From: Larimichthys crocea
Taxonomy: Eukaryota; Chordata; Actinopteri; Sciaenidae
Length of the DNA stretch: 64,000 nt
Reading direction: 5' to 3'
NCBI RefSeq assembly: GCF_000972845.2
Contig: NC_040013.1
Coordinates: 4,144,642 to 4,208,641, forward strand
The position numbers were made by a program, and so were the translations under genes. Positions 23,644 to 36,900 of the stretch are shown piece after piece (positions within the stretch are counted from its first letter, which is position 1; the number at the start of each line of letters is the position of its first letter). Below the pieces are notes generated by a model. That model worked only from the letters and a program-made list of their open reading frames with translations. It did no database searches and was not told the origin of the DNA.

Positions 23644-24095
23644 AACCTTTCTTTCTCTGAGCTGCTCTGTGATAGTTCTTTATGATCAAGCCTGAATGTC
23701 AACCAACTCTATGTTTTCTTTATTCTCCAGCTGACAGTGAAATAATACATGTGAATTATGACTCACGCCGATTCCTGTCTCTCTCCTCCGACTCGCCTGC
23801 CATTCTCTCGCTTTCTCTTCATCCCTTCCTTTCCCTCCCTAACTCTCTCCTCCCTCTGTTCTGCCGCTCTGTATCATTCAGTGTCTGTCACTGTCACCGT
23901 GCGTGCCTTTGGTGCGCCCCGCAGGCACAGTCACGTAGCGGCGGCTGACATGAGGATGTGGCCGTGGCTGGCTGCACCCTGAAGAGCAACTAGAGAACAC
24001 TTTAAAGGCTGCTTGACAGCTGGGTGAGAGATTCTCTGCAGCCCCCTCAGGCCCACGCACCTCTGGCTTCAGACACAAGCTTTATGTGCAGGCGC

Positions 24096-24130
<35 letters not shown>

Positions 24131-27100
24131 GGGCACGAAATCTCATGCGATGTAAAACCACAAGTGCGTGTTTTGCCACAAACAAAATAACTTGGGACAT
24201 GCACACTCATGACACATGACGACACAGTATCCTTTTCATTATGACCGCATGTGGAAAAGAACAGTGTTTCCTACACTAAGTATACCATAAATAATATGAT
24301 ACAATCACGAAACAGACTAAATGCGGTGTCTTGCTTCTAAAAGAATCTAACCAGACTTCTGGCATGCAATCTAAACTCTGAGGATGCACCAAGGACACCA
24401 AACTCATCCGACGTAAACACATTTCTACAATTACGCACAGTGGTACTAAGACGGTATCGACATTCGCATTAAGTTGAGAGCAAAATATTGGTTTAATAAT
24501 ACATGGGATAATGGAAAGCTAGGCTAATTTCCTTTTTTCGGTTTCTAGACGTTAATCACTAAAATGCACGTCAGGGGTGATGGATGCCGTCTGCTCCGAG
24601 CCTAAAGAAGCGGAGAAATGAAATAGCCGCAAAGATCTACGACAGCTGAAAGCAAAAAAAAAAAAAAAAAAGTATATCAGCATCTCACTACGCCACCTGT
24701 CAAACCCCCGCTGCCACTTTATCAGCAAACGACATTCAGGACTCATAGCATAAAAATAGTAACAGTGAAAACGGTGAGGGGTCCACATATGATGATGAAA
24801 GGTCCAGACATTTCACACTGTGACACATATCATCCGACTGCATCTAGTTTCATATGCCTGCTGACAAGGCTTTCAAAGACCCACCGACGTTAACGTGTTT
24901 TATTAGAATTCCTGAGTCACTTCTATAGTGTTTAACGTGTGATGAATGTGCAATACTCCACCAAATCATACGATATATACTCTGCATATGAACTTACAAG
25001 GCCTGTCTGTGTTGTTTTATGCATGATTAAGGCCCCTTTCTTACAGATTATGCAGATTCCATACAAGTTTACGCTTATACTACACAGGTGTGCTTTGTAT
25101 ATGAGAATTTATTACCATATTAACATAGTTTTAATCAACTAGTATAATATACAATATATAAACTTGTCTAAAATCCATATCAAAGCAGCATAAACGTGTA
25201 AACTTATAAGATTCTGTTGGATTTTCAGCATAGGTGGTATATACTACATTTTTGTCCTTATTTACAATTAACATAAATTAATAAACACATTCTTTTTCCA
25301 TGTTCAAATATTAAGCATCAAGTAACATTTCTACCAAAAAAAAAAGGTACTCCATTAGTTGTTGTTCCATAAACGGAGCGTGAAGAACCTGCAACACCTC
25401 CATTAGTCGCTACAATGACGCCATCGATTTAACGACACCGACACCGTCGTGTTAATCATTAAAAAGTGCATCTCGGTGTGAAATGCCTCTTTTGTTTAAG
25501 ATTGAGACAGCCGCGTTGCAGTGTCCTTTAATGTAAAATTACAGGAAGATAACTCCGGGAGTAGTGTGAGCACTCGAAGTGACAGAAATCATGTTTGCCT
25601 ATCAGAACTTAATTGGTATCTTCGTGTGTTTGCCACTGTAGCCTTGTCATTCTGTATTAGGGTACAAAACAGAAAAACCATCGGGCACACTAACATGCAC
25701 ACACACACACACATGCATGGAGATCACATGTTGTCAACAGTATCCGCAGTAGTTTGGAGCTGCCTTTCTAGCTCTCCTTCCAATTAATCTTTTTCGGCAA
25801 ACGAAAACAAAAAAACAAGCAGTGCAGCATGAAGAATGAAAAAAAACAAAACAACTAGCAGTAGGAGTAGAAAAAATAGAAAAACCGAAGGAAAAAAAAA
25901 AAAAAACCCTTGCCAACTTTTCGGTCTGGGTAGGTTGGCCAGAAATAATTGGCTGTCAAGAATAGTGAAGGCACTGTTCTTTTTCACAGCCAGGCCGAGG
26001 AACAATACAAGGACAGTGTGGGGGACAACAGGAGGACAGGGTGGAGACAGAATGGCCTGTCGCTTTTGTTTCCATTAAAGCTCAACGAGCAGGCCTGCAG
26101 AGGGTGTGTGGGTCACTGCAGCCCTGCTAACTCTAATAAAGCGGACGCAGGAGAGATAGAGGAGATGTATTCCTCGATGCTTGCATTCTGCTCCCTGCAG
26201 GGTGAAATATGCAAACGCCCCTGTTGCAAGAGCTGCAATTTTCCTTGGATTCAAACAGAGTTTGGGTCGTAACGCAATGGGTGTGCCCGAGCATGAAGTC
26301 TGTCAATGGGGCACGGGCGAGGGCGGTAGTGTGGACATTCAGCTCGCATCCACCGATGCTTCCACTTATCACTTCCACAGTGACAAACCCTTCCTGCACT
26401 GTCACTGCCATGATGAATTTTCAAGGGCCCGAGCTGCAGGTTTTTATTTCACCATAATCTGGGGGGGACAATGAAGCGTGAGAGGCAGGAGTCTGTCAGC
26501 CACTGTGTGAAAAGATCCTTTGGCAGCTTACAGCAAAGAACCCTCTGAGAAAAGTAGATATAGAGGTGTGAAGAAGAGCTAGCAGTAAACAGGAAAAATG
26601 CCTTGGCGTGCATCCTGATAGGCTTGCACAGACATACACACGCGAATGCTCGTATACCTATACAACACAGAAGCCAATGCAGACACATAATACACACACA
26701 AAATCCCTCTGCACGCTTATAACACATAAGCACAAAAGCTCAAACACACACATGCACACACACACACACATGCACACAGTCTAATAAAAATGTGGCAAAG
26801 GCTTAGCAACAAATAGGCTCTGAATTTCATATTCATGAATTCACAAACTCTAAGCCTATCAGCCTTGGCAACAAAGGCAATCCTCTCTCCTGTTCCCCCT
26901 GACTCACTCACCTTCCTGCAGGTACATGACAGCCTGTGAGTAGTTTTGCAGTGCGTGGTGTGTTCTCCCCAGGCTCCCATAGGCCAGTGTCTTGGCAGCC
27001 AAGTCATTAGTCTGAGCCGCCACACTTAGGTGCTGTTCCTGGAACACGACCGCCCGCTCGTAGTTTCCAAGTGACTCGTAGGTAAGGCCCAAGTTCCCGT

Positions 27101-27864
27101 AGGCGCGAGCCTGGCGTGCGGGGCTGCCTGCTTCCTCCGCGATCTCCAGGTCACTTTGGTGGCATCGCAGGGCCGTCTCATACTCTCCCATAGCTTGATA
27201 CACAACACCCAAACCGCAGCTGGCATCGCCCTCCAGAAGTCGGTCCTGGGTGTCACGGGCGATGGCCAGCTGACGCTCCAGACAGGAAATCGCCTGCTCG
27301 TAGTTGCCCAGCTGGCTGTGCAGTGCGCCCAGTTCACCGTAGGCCTGCGCCTTGCCTCCGCACTCCCCAAGCTCGTGAGCCACTACTAACCGCTTCTCAA
27401 AACACACAAGCGACTGCTGTAGATTTCCCATGGCCCTGCAGGTAAAGACAGAAAACCAATGAAGCCGATTAGGAGCGAGATAACAAACAGGACGAGACAA
27501 CCTAGAAGAAAATCTGTCATTGGAAACTTTTTGCTCAAATTGAACAAATACTGACAACACTCAAAATAAATCTATCCAGCTCTCTGCTTATCTAGGAGAA
27601 ATTACATTTTTGATTCACACAGATACATATCTAATCTCTTCTAACGGAGAATATTAGAATTCAACAAGGAGTGCACGTTGAATCAAAGGAAATATAGATT
27701 TAGATGTCTGACACACATTTCTAATGTGGACAGACTAAAGTGTGTGTGAGAAATGTCTGAGCGCTGATATGAAAGTGAAAATCTGGGCCGTGTTTGAAGG
27801 GGTAACACTGTTTACCAGCCTTTAAAACGAGATGGGTCATCTGTCAAAGAACCCTCGCTTCAGT

Positions 27865-27906
<42 letters not shown>

Positions 27907-30900
27907 GTGTGTGTGTGTGTGTTGACAGAGCGGCTTTCCACATTTCATTCGCCTTCACAGACTTCAAACGGACTTTATTCACAATTTCAGGCATGCCAAC
28001 AATTGCCGGATGCCGGTTCAAATGGAGCATTAAAAGAATAAAAGCCTTCAGCTTAATTAACGCTGTGTGATAATGCACGTGCTCGACTACGAGCTGTTAG
28101 AAGACGAGAGGGGTTTGCGTCTGATGTCTATTATTCCCCTCTGAACTCATGCATGGCTAATACTGCTGTGTGTGATTGCCGTGGTGCCATGCTGATGCCA
28201 CACAATAAGTAGAAAATCATCTCCGAAATAAGGATTTCTGAGAGCCTTTTTTTCCGTGTTTTTTTATATTTTATTTTGTGGCGTCGTCTCAGAGGATGCT
28301 ATCAGCTGTTTTGACGCGTGAGGAGAAATGGGGAAAGGGAGAAGAGACACGCGATGTAAGAGGATGCCTCGAAATAACCGCTTCCCTCAGTTTCAGACGT
28401 CTGTGTGCCAAAGCCTCTTTGCATACAGATAAGGCCAGGGCCACTAAGGCTGCTGCTGAGACAGCTAGCACCAGGCTCACATCCAAGCCCTGCTCACCAG
28501 AAAAGGTGTCTCTAAACTATGGTGGTCCTTGATAGTGAGTGCAAGGAGAAAAATAATATGCAAAGTAGAATTAGTGCGATTATTCGTAACACGCAGTACA
28601 CAGGGAAACTGACACTGGTGCATTATGCAAAGACTGAATTATTCCAGCATTCAAAGCAGACTCACCTGTGTCCATTGCCTAAACCTCTGTAGGCCTTCTC
28701 CTGGTCTTGCATGCGGTTGAGGCTCTGTGCCACTGACAGATACTGGTCATAGTACTTGATGGCTTCCTCAAAGTCTCCCAGAGCCTCATAACAGTCTCCC
28801 AGGTTCCCATAGGCCCTGCCCCTGTCCATCACTGCCTCATTGCCACTCAGCTGCTGTAAAGTGGCCAGCTGCTGCTCCAGGTAGCCGATTGCCTCCTCCA
28901 TCACGCCTACATTCATTTTAGTGATGCCCATATTCCCGTACACCTGAGCCTCCACCACAGGATCCTTCAGCCTTCGACCCAGCTCCAGCTGTTCTTCGTA
29001 GCTCTTGAAGGCCATGGCGTATTTCCCCAGGGCCATGTAGACAGCCGCCAGGTGACCATGGGCTTTGCACTCTCCCGGTACATCGCCCAGCTCTTGATAA
29101 ACCTCCAGCTCCTGGGTGTGGTATCCCAGAGCTTTGTCGTATTTCTGCACAAGTCTGTAGGTGGCCCCGAGGGCGGCATAGGCACAGGCCTCCATCCTAC
29201 GCTCCTTAACCTGAAACAGGAGAGAATTTCATAATGTCAACGTGAGGGATGTGAACCGAGGATATCAAAATTACATTACACATGACATTTCCTATTTATA
29301 TGATGAATTGTTTTAGTATTCATTACATGTGGCCATACCTGGTGAGCTAAGGCCAGTTGCTGCTCATAAAACTGAATGGCTCCAGCCACATCTTTTTTAC
29401 AGACAAATATGTCCCCGAGGTTCCCCAGAGCTCGGAAGCGAGCCTGTGCATTGTTCAGGGACTGGGCCAGTGATAGCAGGTATTTCTGACACTCCTCCGC
29501 CTTAGCGAAGTCTCCCAAAGCCTTGAATGCCAAACCGAGGTTACAGTATGCCTTGGCCTGGCTCAGTTTGTCATGAAGGTCCTTGGCTAGAGCTAAGTCC
29601 TGCTCGTAGTATTTGACGGCATCCTGGTAGTTGCCCAGACAGTAGTGGGCATAACCCAGATTGTGACAAACTTTTCCTTCACTCTCCATGTCTTGGAGGT
29701 CAGGGGACAGGCGGAGGTACTGCTCATAGTATGGCACGGCCTGAGGGAACTCTCCTCGAGAGCAGTGGAAGTTGCCGAGGTTGCCCAGAGCCCGCGCCTC
29801 GCTCTGGACATCTCTGAGCTCGCGAGCAATGTTGAGGTGGTTCTGGTAATGTTGCAGAGCGCGGTCATGGGCTCCCAGGGCTTGGTAAGCCACAGCCAGG
29901 TTTCCATGAGTGGAGGCCTGAGAGGCCCGGTCGTTGACCTCCATGGAGATCTGCAGCTCCTGGCGGTGGTAGCGGACAGCCTGGTCAAAGGCTCCCAGGG
30001 CATTGTAGGCATTACCCATGTTGCCATAGGCCCGGCCCTGAGCAGCATAGTCATTAAGCTCCTGAGCAATGGCCAGGTGTGTTTTGTGGAGTTTCAGTGC
30101 AGTCTCATAGTCCCCCTTCATCTGGTGGATGATGCCTGTGAAGAGAGGAGAGACAGCGAGAAGATGAAGTTAAAGACCTATTCAGGGGAAAATTGTAATT
30201 GAGTAAAATTCAAGTGCCTCGTCAGCTCTTCATGTACAAAACAAGTCATTTAGTTGTTAGAATATGCTCTCGCAGCCATCTGTTCTCTGCTTACACAACA
30301 TACTCTCCCACAGAATTATGGTCGTTAAAACGTAGTCCAATCAAACAGAGTTATCATAACACCAAAACAGAATCTTCTGATCGTCTAAAGCTATCTTTGA
30401 TGATTGCGCCTTCAAAGGGGTTTTACCAAAACCAACAGATTTTCCGCAGAGGTTGAAACGGTAATGGGAGAACAAGAAAGAAATACAGAGGAAGTAAAAG
30501 TGTGGGAGAGTGTGAAGTGTTGATGGAAAGCTCAACAAACAACTTAAGAAAAATGAGATGACTGTGGAGAAACAATAAATAATGGAGAACCCGGCGCATT
30601 CAGCGTATTATCTCTCTGAAAAATAATAGCTTTACCCCACAGCCAGGCACACACACACACACAACATGCAAACAAATGTGCACACACACACACTGACAAA
30701 TACACAACAGAGAGTAAAGAGACATCACAGCATATCTACCGTATCTCTACTCTTTCCCTCTGAGAGTCACTGCTAATCTCCGGGTCTCTCGTCTCTTTTT
30801 GCTTTGTCACCAAGCTCTCAATGATAATAATTGCACTGATAATATTAAATTTCACTGAGAGAGGAGACGGGATGGCTGCATGGCTGGCAGCTGAAGACAG

Positions 30901-33900
30901 AGAAAACCAGCTGCAAGGCAAAATAACTCAGTCCTTCATCCAACATCCAGCCCGGCCATCACTGCTTTGCTGCATCAGCACGGAGACTAATGGGCTACTA
31001 GGACGGGGGTACAGCCACTGATGGGACACCAGGGATGGAAACGGTTCTGGAGCCAGAGTGGGTGGGAACCAGGGGAAGGAGAGGGGCTCTGTGGCTTGTG
31101 GTGAGTATGTGATGGTGCCGCCGGGATTAGTTACCGCCATGTGTGTTTTCCCATTTATTTCATCCGAAACCTGCCACATTATGGGCCTGAACACAGGCTA
31201 CATAAATAGTGGGATTGAAACTAAACAGGCTCAATGACTGCGGAGGTTATACGATAGATGTGGATATGCATTCAGATGTTGGCTCAATTAAAAAGCAGCA
31301 CATTAGTGAAAATGGGGAGGGGGGGCTTTGGCGCCTCTACAGTATGAGCCACTGGGCTGCATGTTGGTTTGACACATTACCAAGTATGTAGATTATTATA
31401 TACACATATACGCATGGATCCTTTTGTAGGTTGGTGGACATGGAAGCAATTCAAAAATATCAATATTTCACTCTAAATCAAGTCTAAATGAGCGGATTAG
31501 TTTCAAACTAAATCTGTCTGAATTGGGTGTCTGAAAAAAAAAAATCCAACCACTCTTCCTGCAGACAGATTGGATTTTTCTGGGGGAAAAAAAAAAAAAT
31601 CACCAAAGATCCTCTGCCTACTTAATTCAGACCATGACTCAGCGTGCAGCAGACACCCACTGACAAATCAAAACCCTATTTGCTGTTTGTCTGCTTGCTT
31701 GTGTTCTCAGGTTAAAGGGATACAACCTGAGCTGACCTTGTAATCATCAGGTCGCCACCCTGAGGGGTTTGTTGTTGTGTGCTAGGCGAGCAGAACATGG
31801 AGAAAAGCAGCGCTGGCAAATAATACAGGAAGAATTCAGATTGCAGGTGACGTAATTTTCACAGTGCGTGTTGTTTTTTGGGCGTCGTACAGTACAAATA
31901 CAGTAAAAACTGTCTTTTTCTTCATCCAAGACAAATGAATGAGGCTCTTTTTGAAATTTAAGGTTGCACTGGCACAGACGTTTCCTGCACCGTGGACAAA
32001 CACCTCAGCTGTGTCTTTCCTACGAGTGGAAGCATGTTAAGATTCACAGCAGGCTACTTGGAAGAGCACTGACAGCCCTCGCCACAAAGTCACTCCCAAG
32101 GTTATGCTTTCCCCAACGGAGGCTGATCTTGCTGAGGATATAATGCCTACTGATGTATTACCAGCAAACATGTTCCATGCTGCAGGCTAAAAATGGATCT
32201 GGGGCTAGGAAATGTACGGACGGGTAGAAGAGACAGCTAGGACGGAGGCTGGGGGTGCATGGCTAGATTTGAGGTTGGGGCTTGGAAGCTGGAGCCAAAA
32301 TTGCCATAAGCCTTAGGCTATGCCTGGAGCCACACTTGAAGCAAGGAAATATTTTCTGCCCCCCACCCATATGGTAAGAGGATTATGGAGCCCTCTGGGA
32401 ATTGTATCCAGCAGGATAGTAAATAAAACCATACCAAACATGCTGTAAATATTGCTGAAACACAGAAAAAAAATACAACTGGGTGTCTAGCTAAAGTGGT
32501 CACTGTGGCATGTTGTCCAAATCAAATTGACCCCAACAAAGTATCAGCCTTGGGATTCAGTTTAACCTCAAATGTTAACAACACAGTAGCGTCCGCAGCG
32601 CATACTAAATGCACTCGACTGTAACATATTAAATAATATGGCTCAATTATTCCTCCTTTGCGCACAGCTTGAGACAATGACTGTGAAAAAAACCCAGGAC
32701 GGAGCACGCACCACATCATTCAAAGACTTTTACACAGGGCCCGATCCATCCAGAGCCCTCTCCACCCCCCCATAACCAAAGACATTAAAAGCATGGCAAT
32801 GTGTTGTCACTTTTCATTACACAGCTGGCTGTACATAGAGGGATATGCTGCAGTGATGACTTTGAGGGATGGCGTCGTGTTCACGAGTAAATCACTGTGT
32901 CATTCTTCCAGGAGCTATGGAAGCCTGAAGGCCGCCGTTAGTCTACAGGCAGCTAAGAGGATTTTAGCAACAATGCCGCTGCTGCCACTGTGCCGGGGCG
33001 ATACTAGAAATAGAGTCGAGATGACCAGCCTGAGCCCAAAATAATGACTTGGGTGTGTTCCTCATTTGTATTTTAGAATGAGGTCAACGTTATAATTTGC
33101 ATTTGTGTTTGAGGAGTGAAAAACCAGGAACAGGATGCCGGGGATTGTGGTGTTTGTGGAAATGTCGATGCCTATTCAGGTCTCAGCTGGAGGAGATTGG
33201 CATGTGTTAAATACCAAAAGAAGGAAGTCAGCCTTTGAAGGAATTTCCAACGAGACCAGGCAGCATTCACTTAACATTTTATCCCACCAGAGCTCGGATA
33301 TGTAGTTCTTTTATGATTTCTAGATAATTTTGTCACGGAGAAAGTATTTACGAAGCTGCAGATTTTGCAGAGAGAATCAAGTCCTAATGGATGTAATGTA
33401 TCTGTCTGAAACATCAAAGCTGATATTACAGTGTTTTAACCTCTATCACTCTGCGGGAATGCAGACGTCTTTCAGAGGCTCAGCTTTAAGGCTAGTGTGA
33501 AGATATATAACGCTCCACAGTTAGGCAGAAGTTTCAGAGACGAAAAAAACTGGCATGGCCATTTTCAAAGGGGTCGTTTGACCTCTCAGCTCAAGATATC
33601 TGAATGAAAAGGAGTTCTATAGGTACCAGGAGTCTCCCCTTTACAGGCATACCCATTTTATGGTAATCCAATGCAGCTTTAGGCAAAGAAACCTCAGTTT
33701 TTTTAGCACAAGGTATAATTGTGTTATTTTCGCCTCATGCATTTGAATATTTCTGCATTCTACTGGGGCTCCCTAAACACTGTTGGAGTTGCATAAATTG
33801 GGTATGACCAGATAGATGAGACTCTTGTGGATTCAGTGAGCCCACTTCTATTCATGAGTGATGATGTTAGTCACCATAATAGCCATTTCCTTGTAGTGAA

Positions 33901-36900
33901 AGCTTGAAACTTTTGAAATGACCTGTAGTGTGTCCTCCGGGATCACAGGCTCGTGTTATTACAGATTTACGACTAGAAAAAACGTGACACGCGGTGCCGA
34001 GCTGCATCTCAAATTAATCTTCAGGTTCCCAGCTTTCAGATGATGTAAACCCCCTTCTGTACAGACGTGCTATCTCCTAAGCATTCTCTGCCCAGCCTTA
34101 AAAAAGACAAATATATGTTTCTTTTAAGAATAGGTGGAGTGGAAGAGGATAAATAATCTGTCTGAAAACAAGAATCATCGAAGAGATGCACCGAAGGGCA
34201 GAGGGAGAACATCATTCACGGCACTTTTTTTTTTTAAAAAGATGCACTGGTTTTGATTTCCCTTTCTTTTTCCTATTCTGTTCTTCTCACGCTACACTTT
34301 GGTGTTTTAGGATGAAGTACAGAAAACTGAAGTGCACTAGACTAAGATCATTTTCGCCACAGTGAAACACCAGATGTATGCAGATTTAAGATGATATATG
34401 GATGACTGTATGAGAATATGGATTACTTTCACAGAGACTTCTGTTCTAATCACGTCGACGAAAATGAAAGGGTGGATGGAGGCTGAGAGACTCCATTATA
34501 ATACGCAAAGAGCCTCGAGTGAGTTGATAATATACAATAGTGTATGTTATGATCTGTGGGGGGAAGTAGTGAGCCGAGGCAGACTCTAGATCCTGCTGGG
34601 GTCTGCATGAGTAGAGACGGAGGCGGAGCTGGGGGTCTGGGCTTAAGGTACCAAATCCTCACTCGCAGACACAGACATCTCGCACAGTCTGACTGACGGA
34701 GACACAGAGAGGAGGGATATAAAGAAAAGGACAGGCTATGGATAGATATGTGCATCCTGAGTGGGTGGTCTGCCAAAAGAAACACACAGACAGACTCGTC
34801 CTCCTGCAGCACCAGCTGAGCTGCTTCCCTCCCTGCTCTTAGTGACCCTGACATCCCCCCTCCTTCCTCCAGCTCACCAAACCAACTGTCGCTGTGCTGT
34901 CCACACGCATGACATCTGATTCCTCCCACCACTTAAACCAACAACGCTCAGTCTCCGTGTCTCAACTCTCAACTGCACAATCGCCTCTCCGTTTAGGAAC
35001 AGATCTCCTTTCATGCTAAATTTGCAGATGTGCTTCCTAAAAAAAAAGGGGGCACCGTCGCTTAATTCAAAAGAACAGCTACAGTTCTTTTGTTTCATTT
35101 AATAACTCCACAGTGAGTCGGATAATAACTGTTTAGAGTGAGCTAAACTTTGGTGTAAGCGCAGAGACAAGGAGAGTGTGTGTTTCGCAGGGGCCTCTAG
35201 TCCAGTTTCTGGCACGGTCCTGTGTCGGGAGACTGAAGGGGGCCATGCAGGGGGAGGCTGGGACCGTCTGCTGCTTTTCCAACAAACAGAAATTTGGGGC
35301 CAGGCTGCAAAGATTTTCTAGCTAGCGAAGATCTCTCCAGGAGAGTAACATAAGAGTGGCATCCTAAAAATCCCACCACTGCTTCACCTCTCTCCTTTCG
35401 CAGGCCTGCTAATATTTACACCGGGTATTTACCCAGTCATTAATGGCGAGTTGAAGATGTCACCGATCTCAGATAAATGGACTTTTTAAGTATTTGTTAG
35501 GCTCTCTGCCTGTCGTCCCCTTTGCAGCGTTCTTTCATTCATCCTGTCTGGGTCATTAGGCTCGCTAAATTCCTCTGTAAATTCAGCACTATGCTGCTCG
35601 CCTTCCTGGTCAGACTAATAATATATCTGAAATCACTGCTGTTTCCAAAGGCTTAGGTACAAAACTGAATAATCTCTATGCCTCAGTGCCCCCAGGAGAG
35701 TCTGGTCCCTGTCTAGTAGTTTGTACCTGGTGTGGGCATCTCGCTGGAGTTCTGTTCAGGTTGTTCTAACGATGACGGGGATGATGAAGGATATTTATCG
35801 TATCTACTCATCATTTGATGATTCTGCCTATTTTCATTCCATTCACGTATTCAGGCTCCGCTGACATGATTCGTCGCTCAGTCTCAGGGTCAGTGTTACT
35901 ATACCTCAACACAACTGCCAGCCTATTGATTAAAAACATAAATCATGATGCTTAATCTACTGGTGTCACACCGTTACTGTCAGATATGTTACAAAACCTG
36001 GTAATCAGAGGTCTGGACAAAGCAAAATTTCCTCAGCAAAACTGATTTTCTGGAATGTAAATTCCAGCGCTCGCTCTCACATGACCCTTAAATGGAAAAA
36101 GCTGCGAGTGCAAAAGGGGGGTTTAGCATAAAAGGTCTGAAACTAATTCAATACAGGAGTCACGTCCTGTTTTTTTTTTTTTAAAGATACCGCTGATGAG
36201 GTTTGAACGCAAGAGCGTCGCCGTGCGCGTCGTCTGATTCGGTGCTGCTTTGTGAACTCTTCTTCCTGTTGTTTTCCTCGTTCTGTTGCTTTGTTTTCGC
36301 GAGCGTCAGCAGAAAGCATCCCCCAGGGATGCCGGATGAAAAGAAGGAGAGAGTGAGAGTGAGAGAGAGAGAGAGTGAGAGAGGAAAAAAAAAGCTTAAT
36401 TAGGACTGTTACCTCCAGCCCTTCCAACGGATGGAGTCGACATTTCAAGTGACTTCTCTGAGACATATGGTCAAACCAGTAGGTGTGAATCAGGGGAAAG
36501 CGAGCACAACAAAGACCAAGCCGAACACAAACCCTATCTGACCAACTCCACTTTGAAGTCAAACGCAAAGGGAAAATAATACAATTTAGATTCTGTTTCA
36601 TGAATACCAGAAATGTGAACAACACGGAAAACAACTACTTCTAGTCCTCTCTCTCTCAGATATTAAATATTGCTGACTAGGGGGTAAGTTAGCCAATTAA
36701 TGAATAATAAATGGGGCTGGAATGCAATATTTTCATATCCTTTATAGGTCAGAGTGTGCTGAGCCAGAGCTGCTGGTACCGCCGGGCATCGTGGTTGGAT
36801 ATTAAAGCATGGCCATCTCTATACAACTGTACCTCAGAGCCATGTCAGCTGCTGCTCCACCCACACTACACGCAACATTAACAACAAGCTGAGAGGGCAT

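Larger units (their letters stand above)
22138..26911 (-). other. ttc28: ttc28 intron, 4.8 kb
   Basis: It contains (AG)n at 22169-22190, (CA)n at 23602-23642 and 24103-24130, and an AT-rich stretch at 24900-25500. Its long open frames (for example 22918-23460 minus) fall in GC- and pyrimidine-rich low-complexity sequence and show no protein family. Confidence 0.85.

Noticed and set aside
29645..30202. A 185-codon plus-strand frame
   Set aside because: It is the complementary-strand shadow of the TPR exon at 29339-30135.
31511..31581. Overlapping 10-bp inverted repeats (AATCTGTCTG/CAGACAGATT and AAAAATCCAA/TTGGATTTTT)
   Set aside because: The stems are short, overlap each other and lie in poly-A-rich sequence. 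No target duplication or element ends were found.
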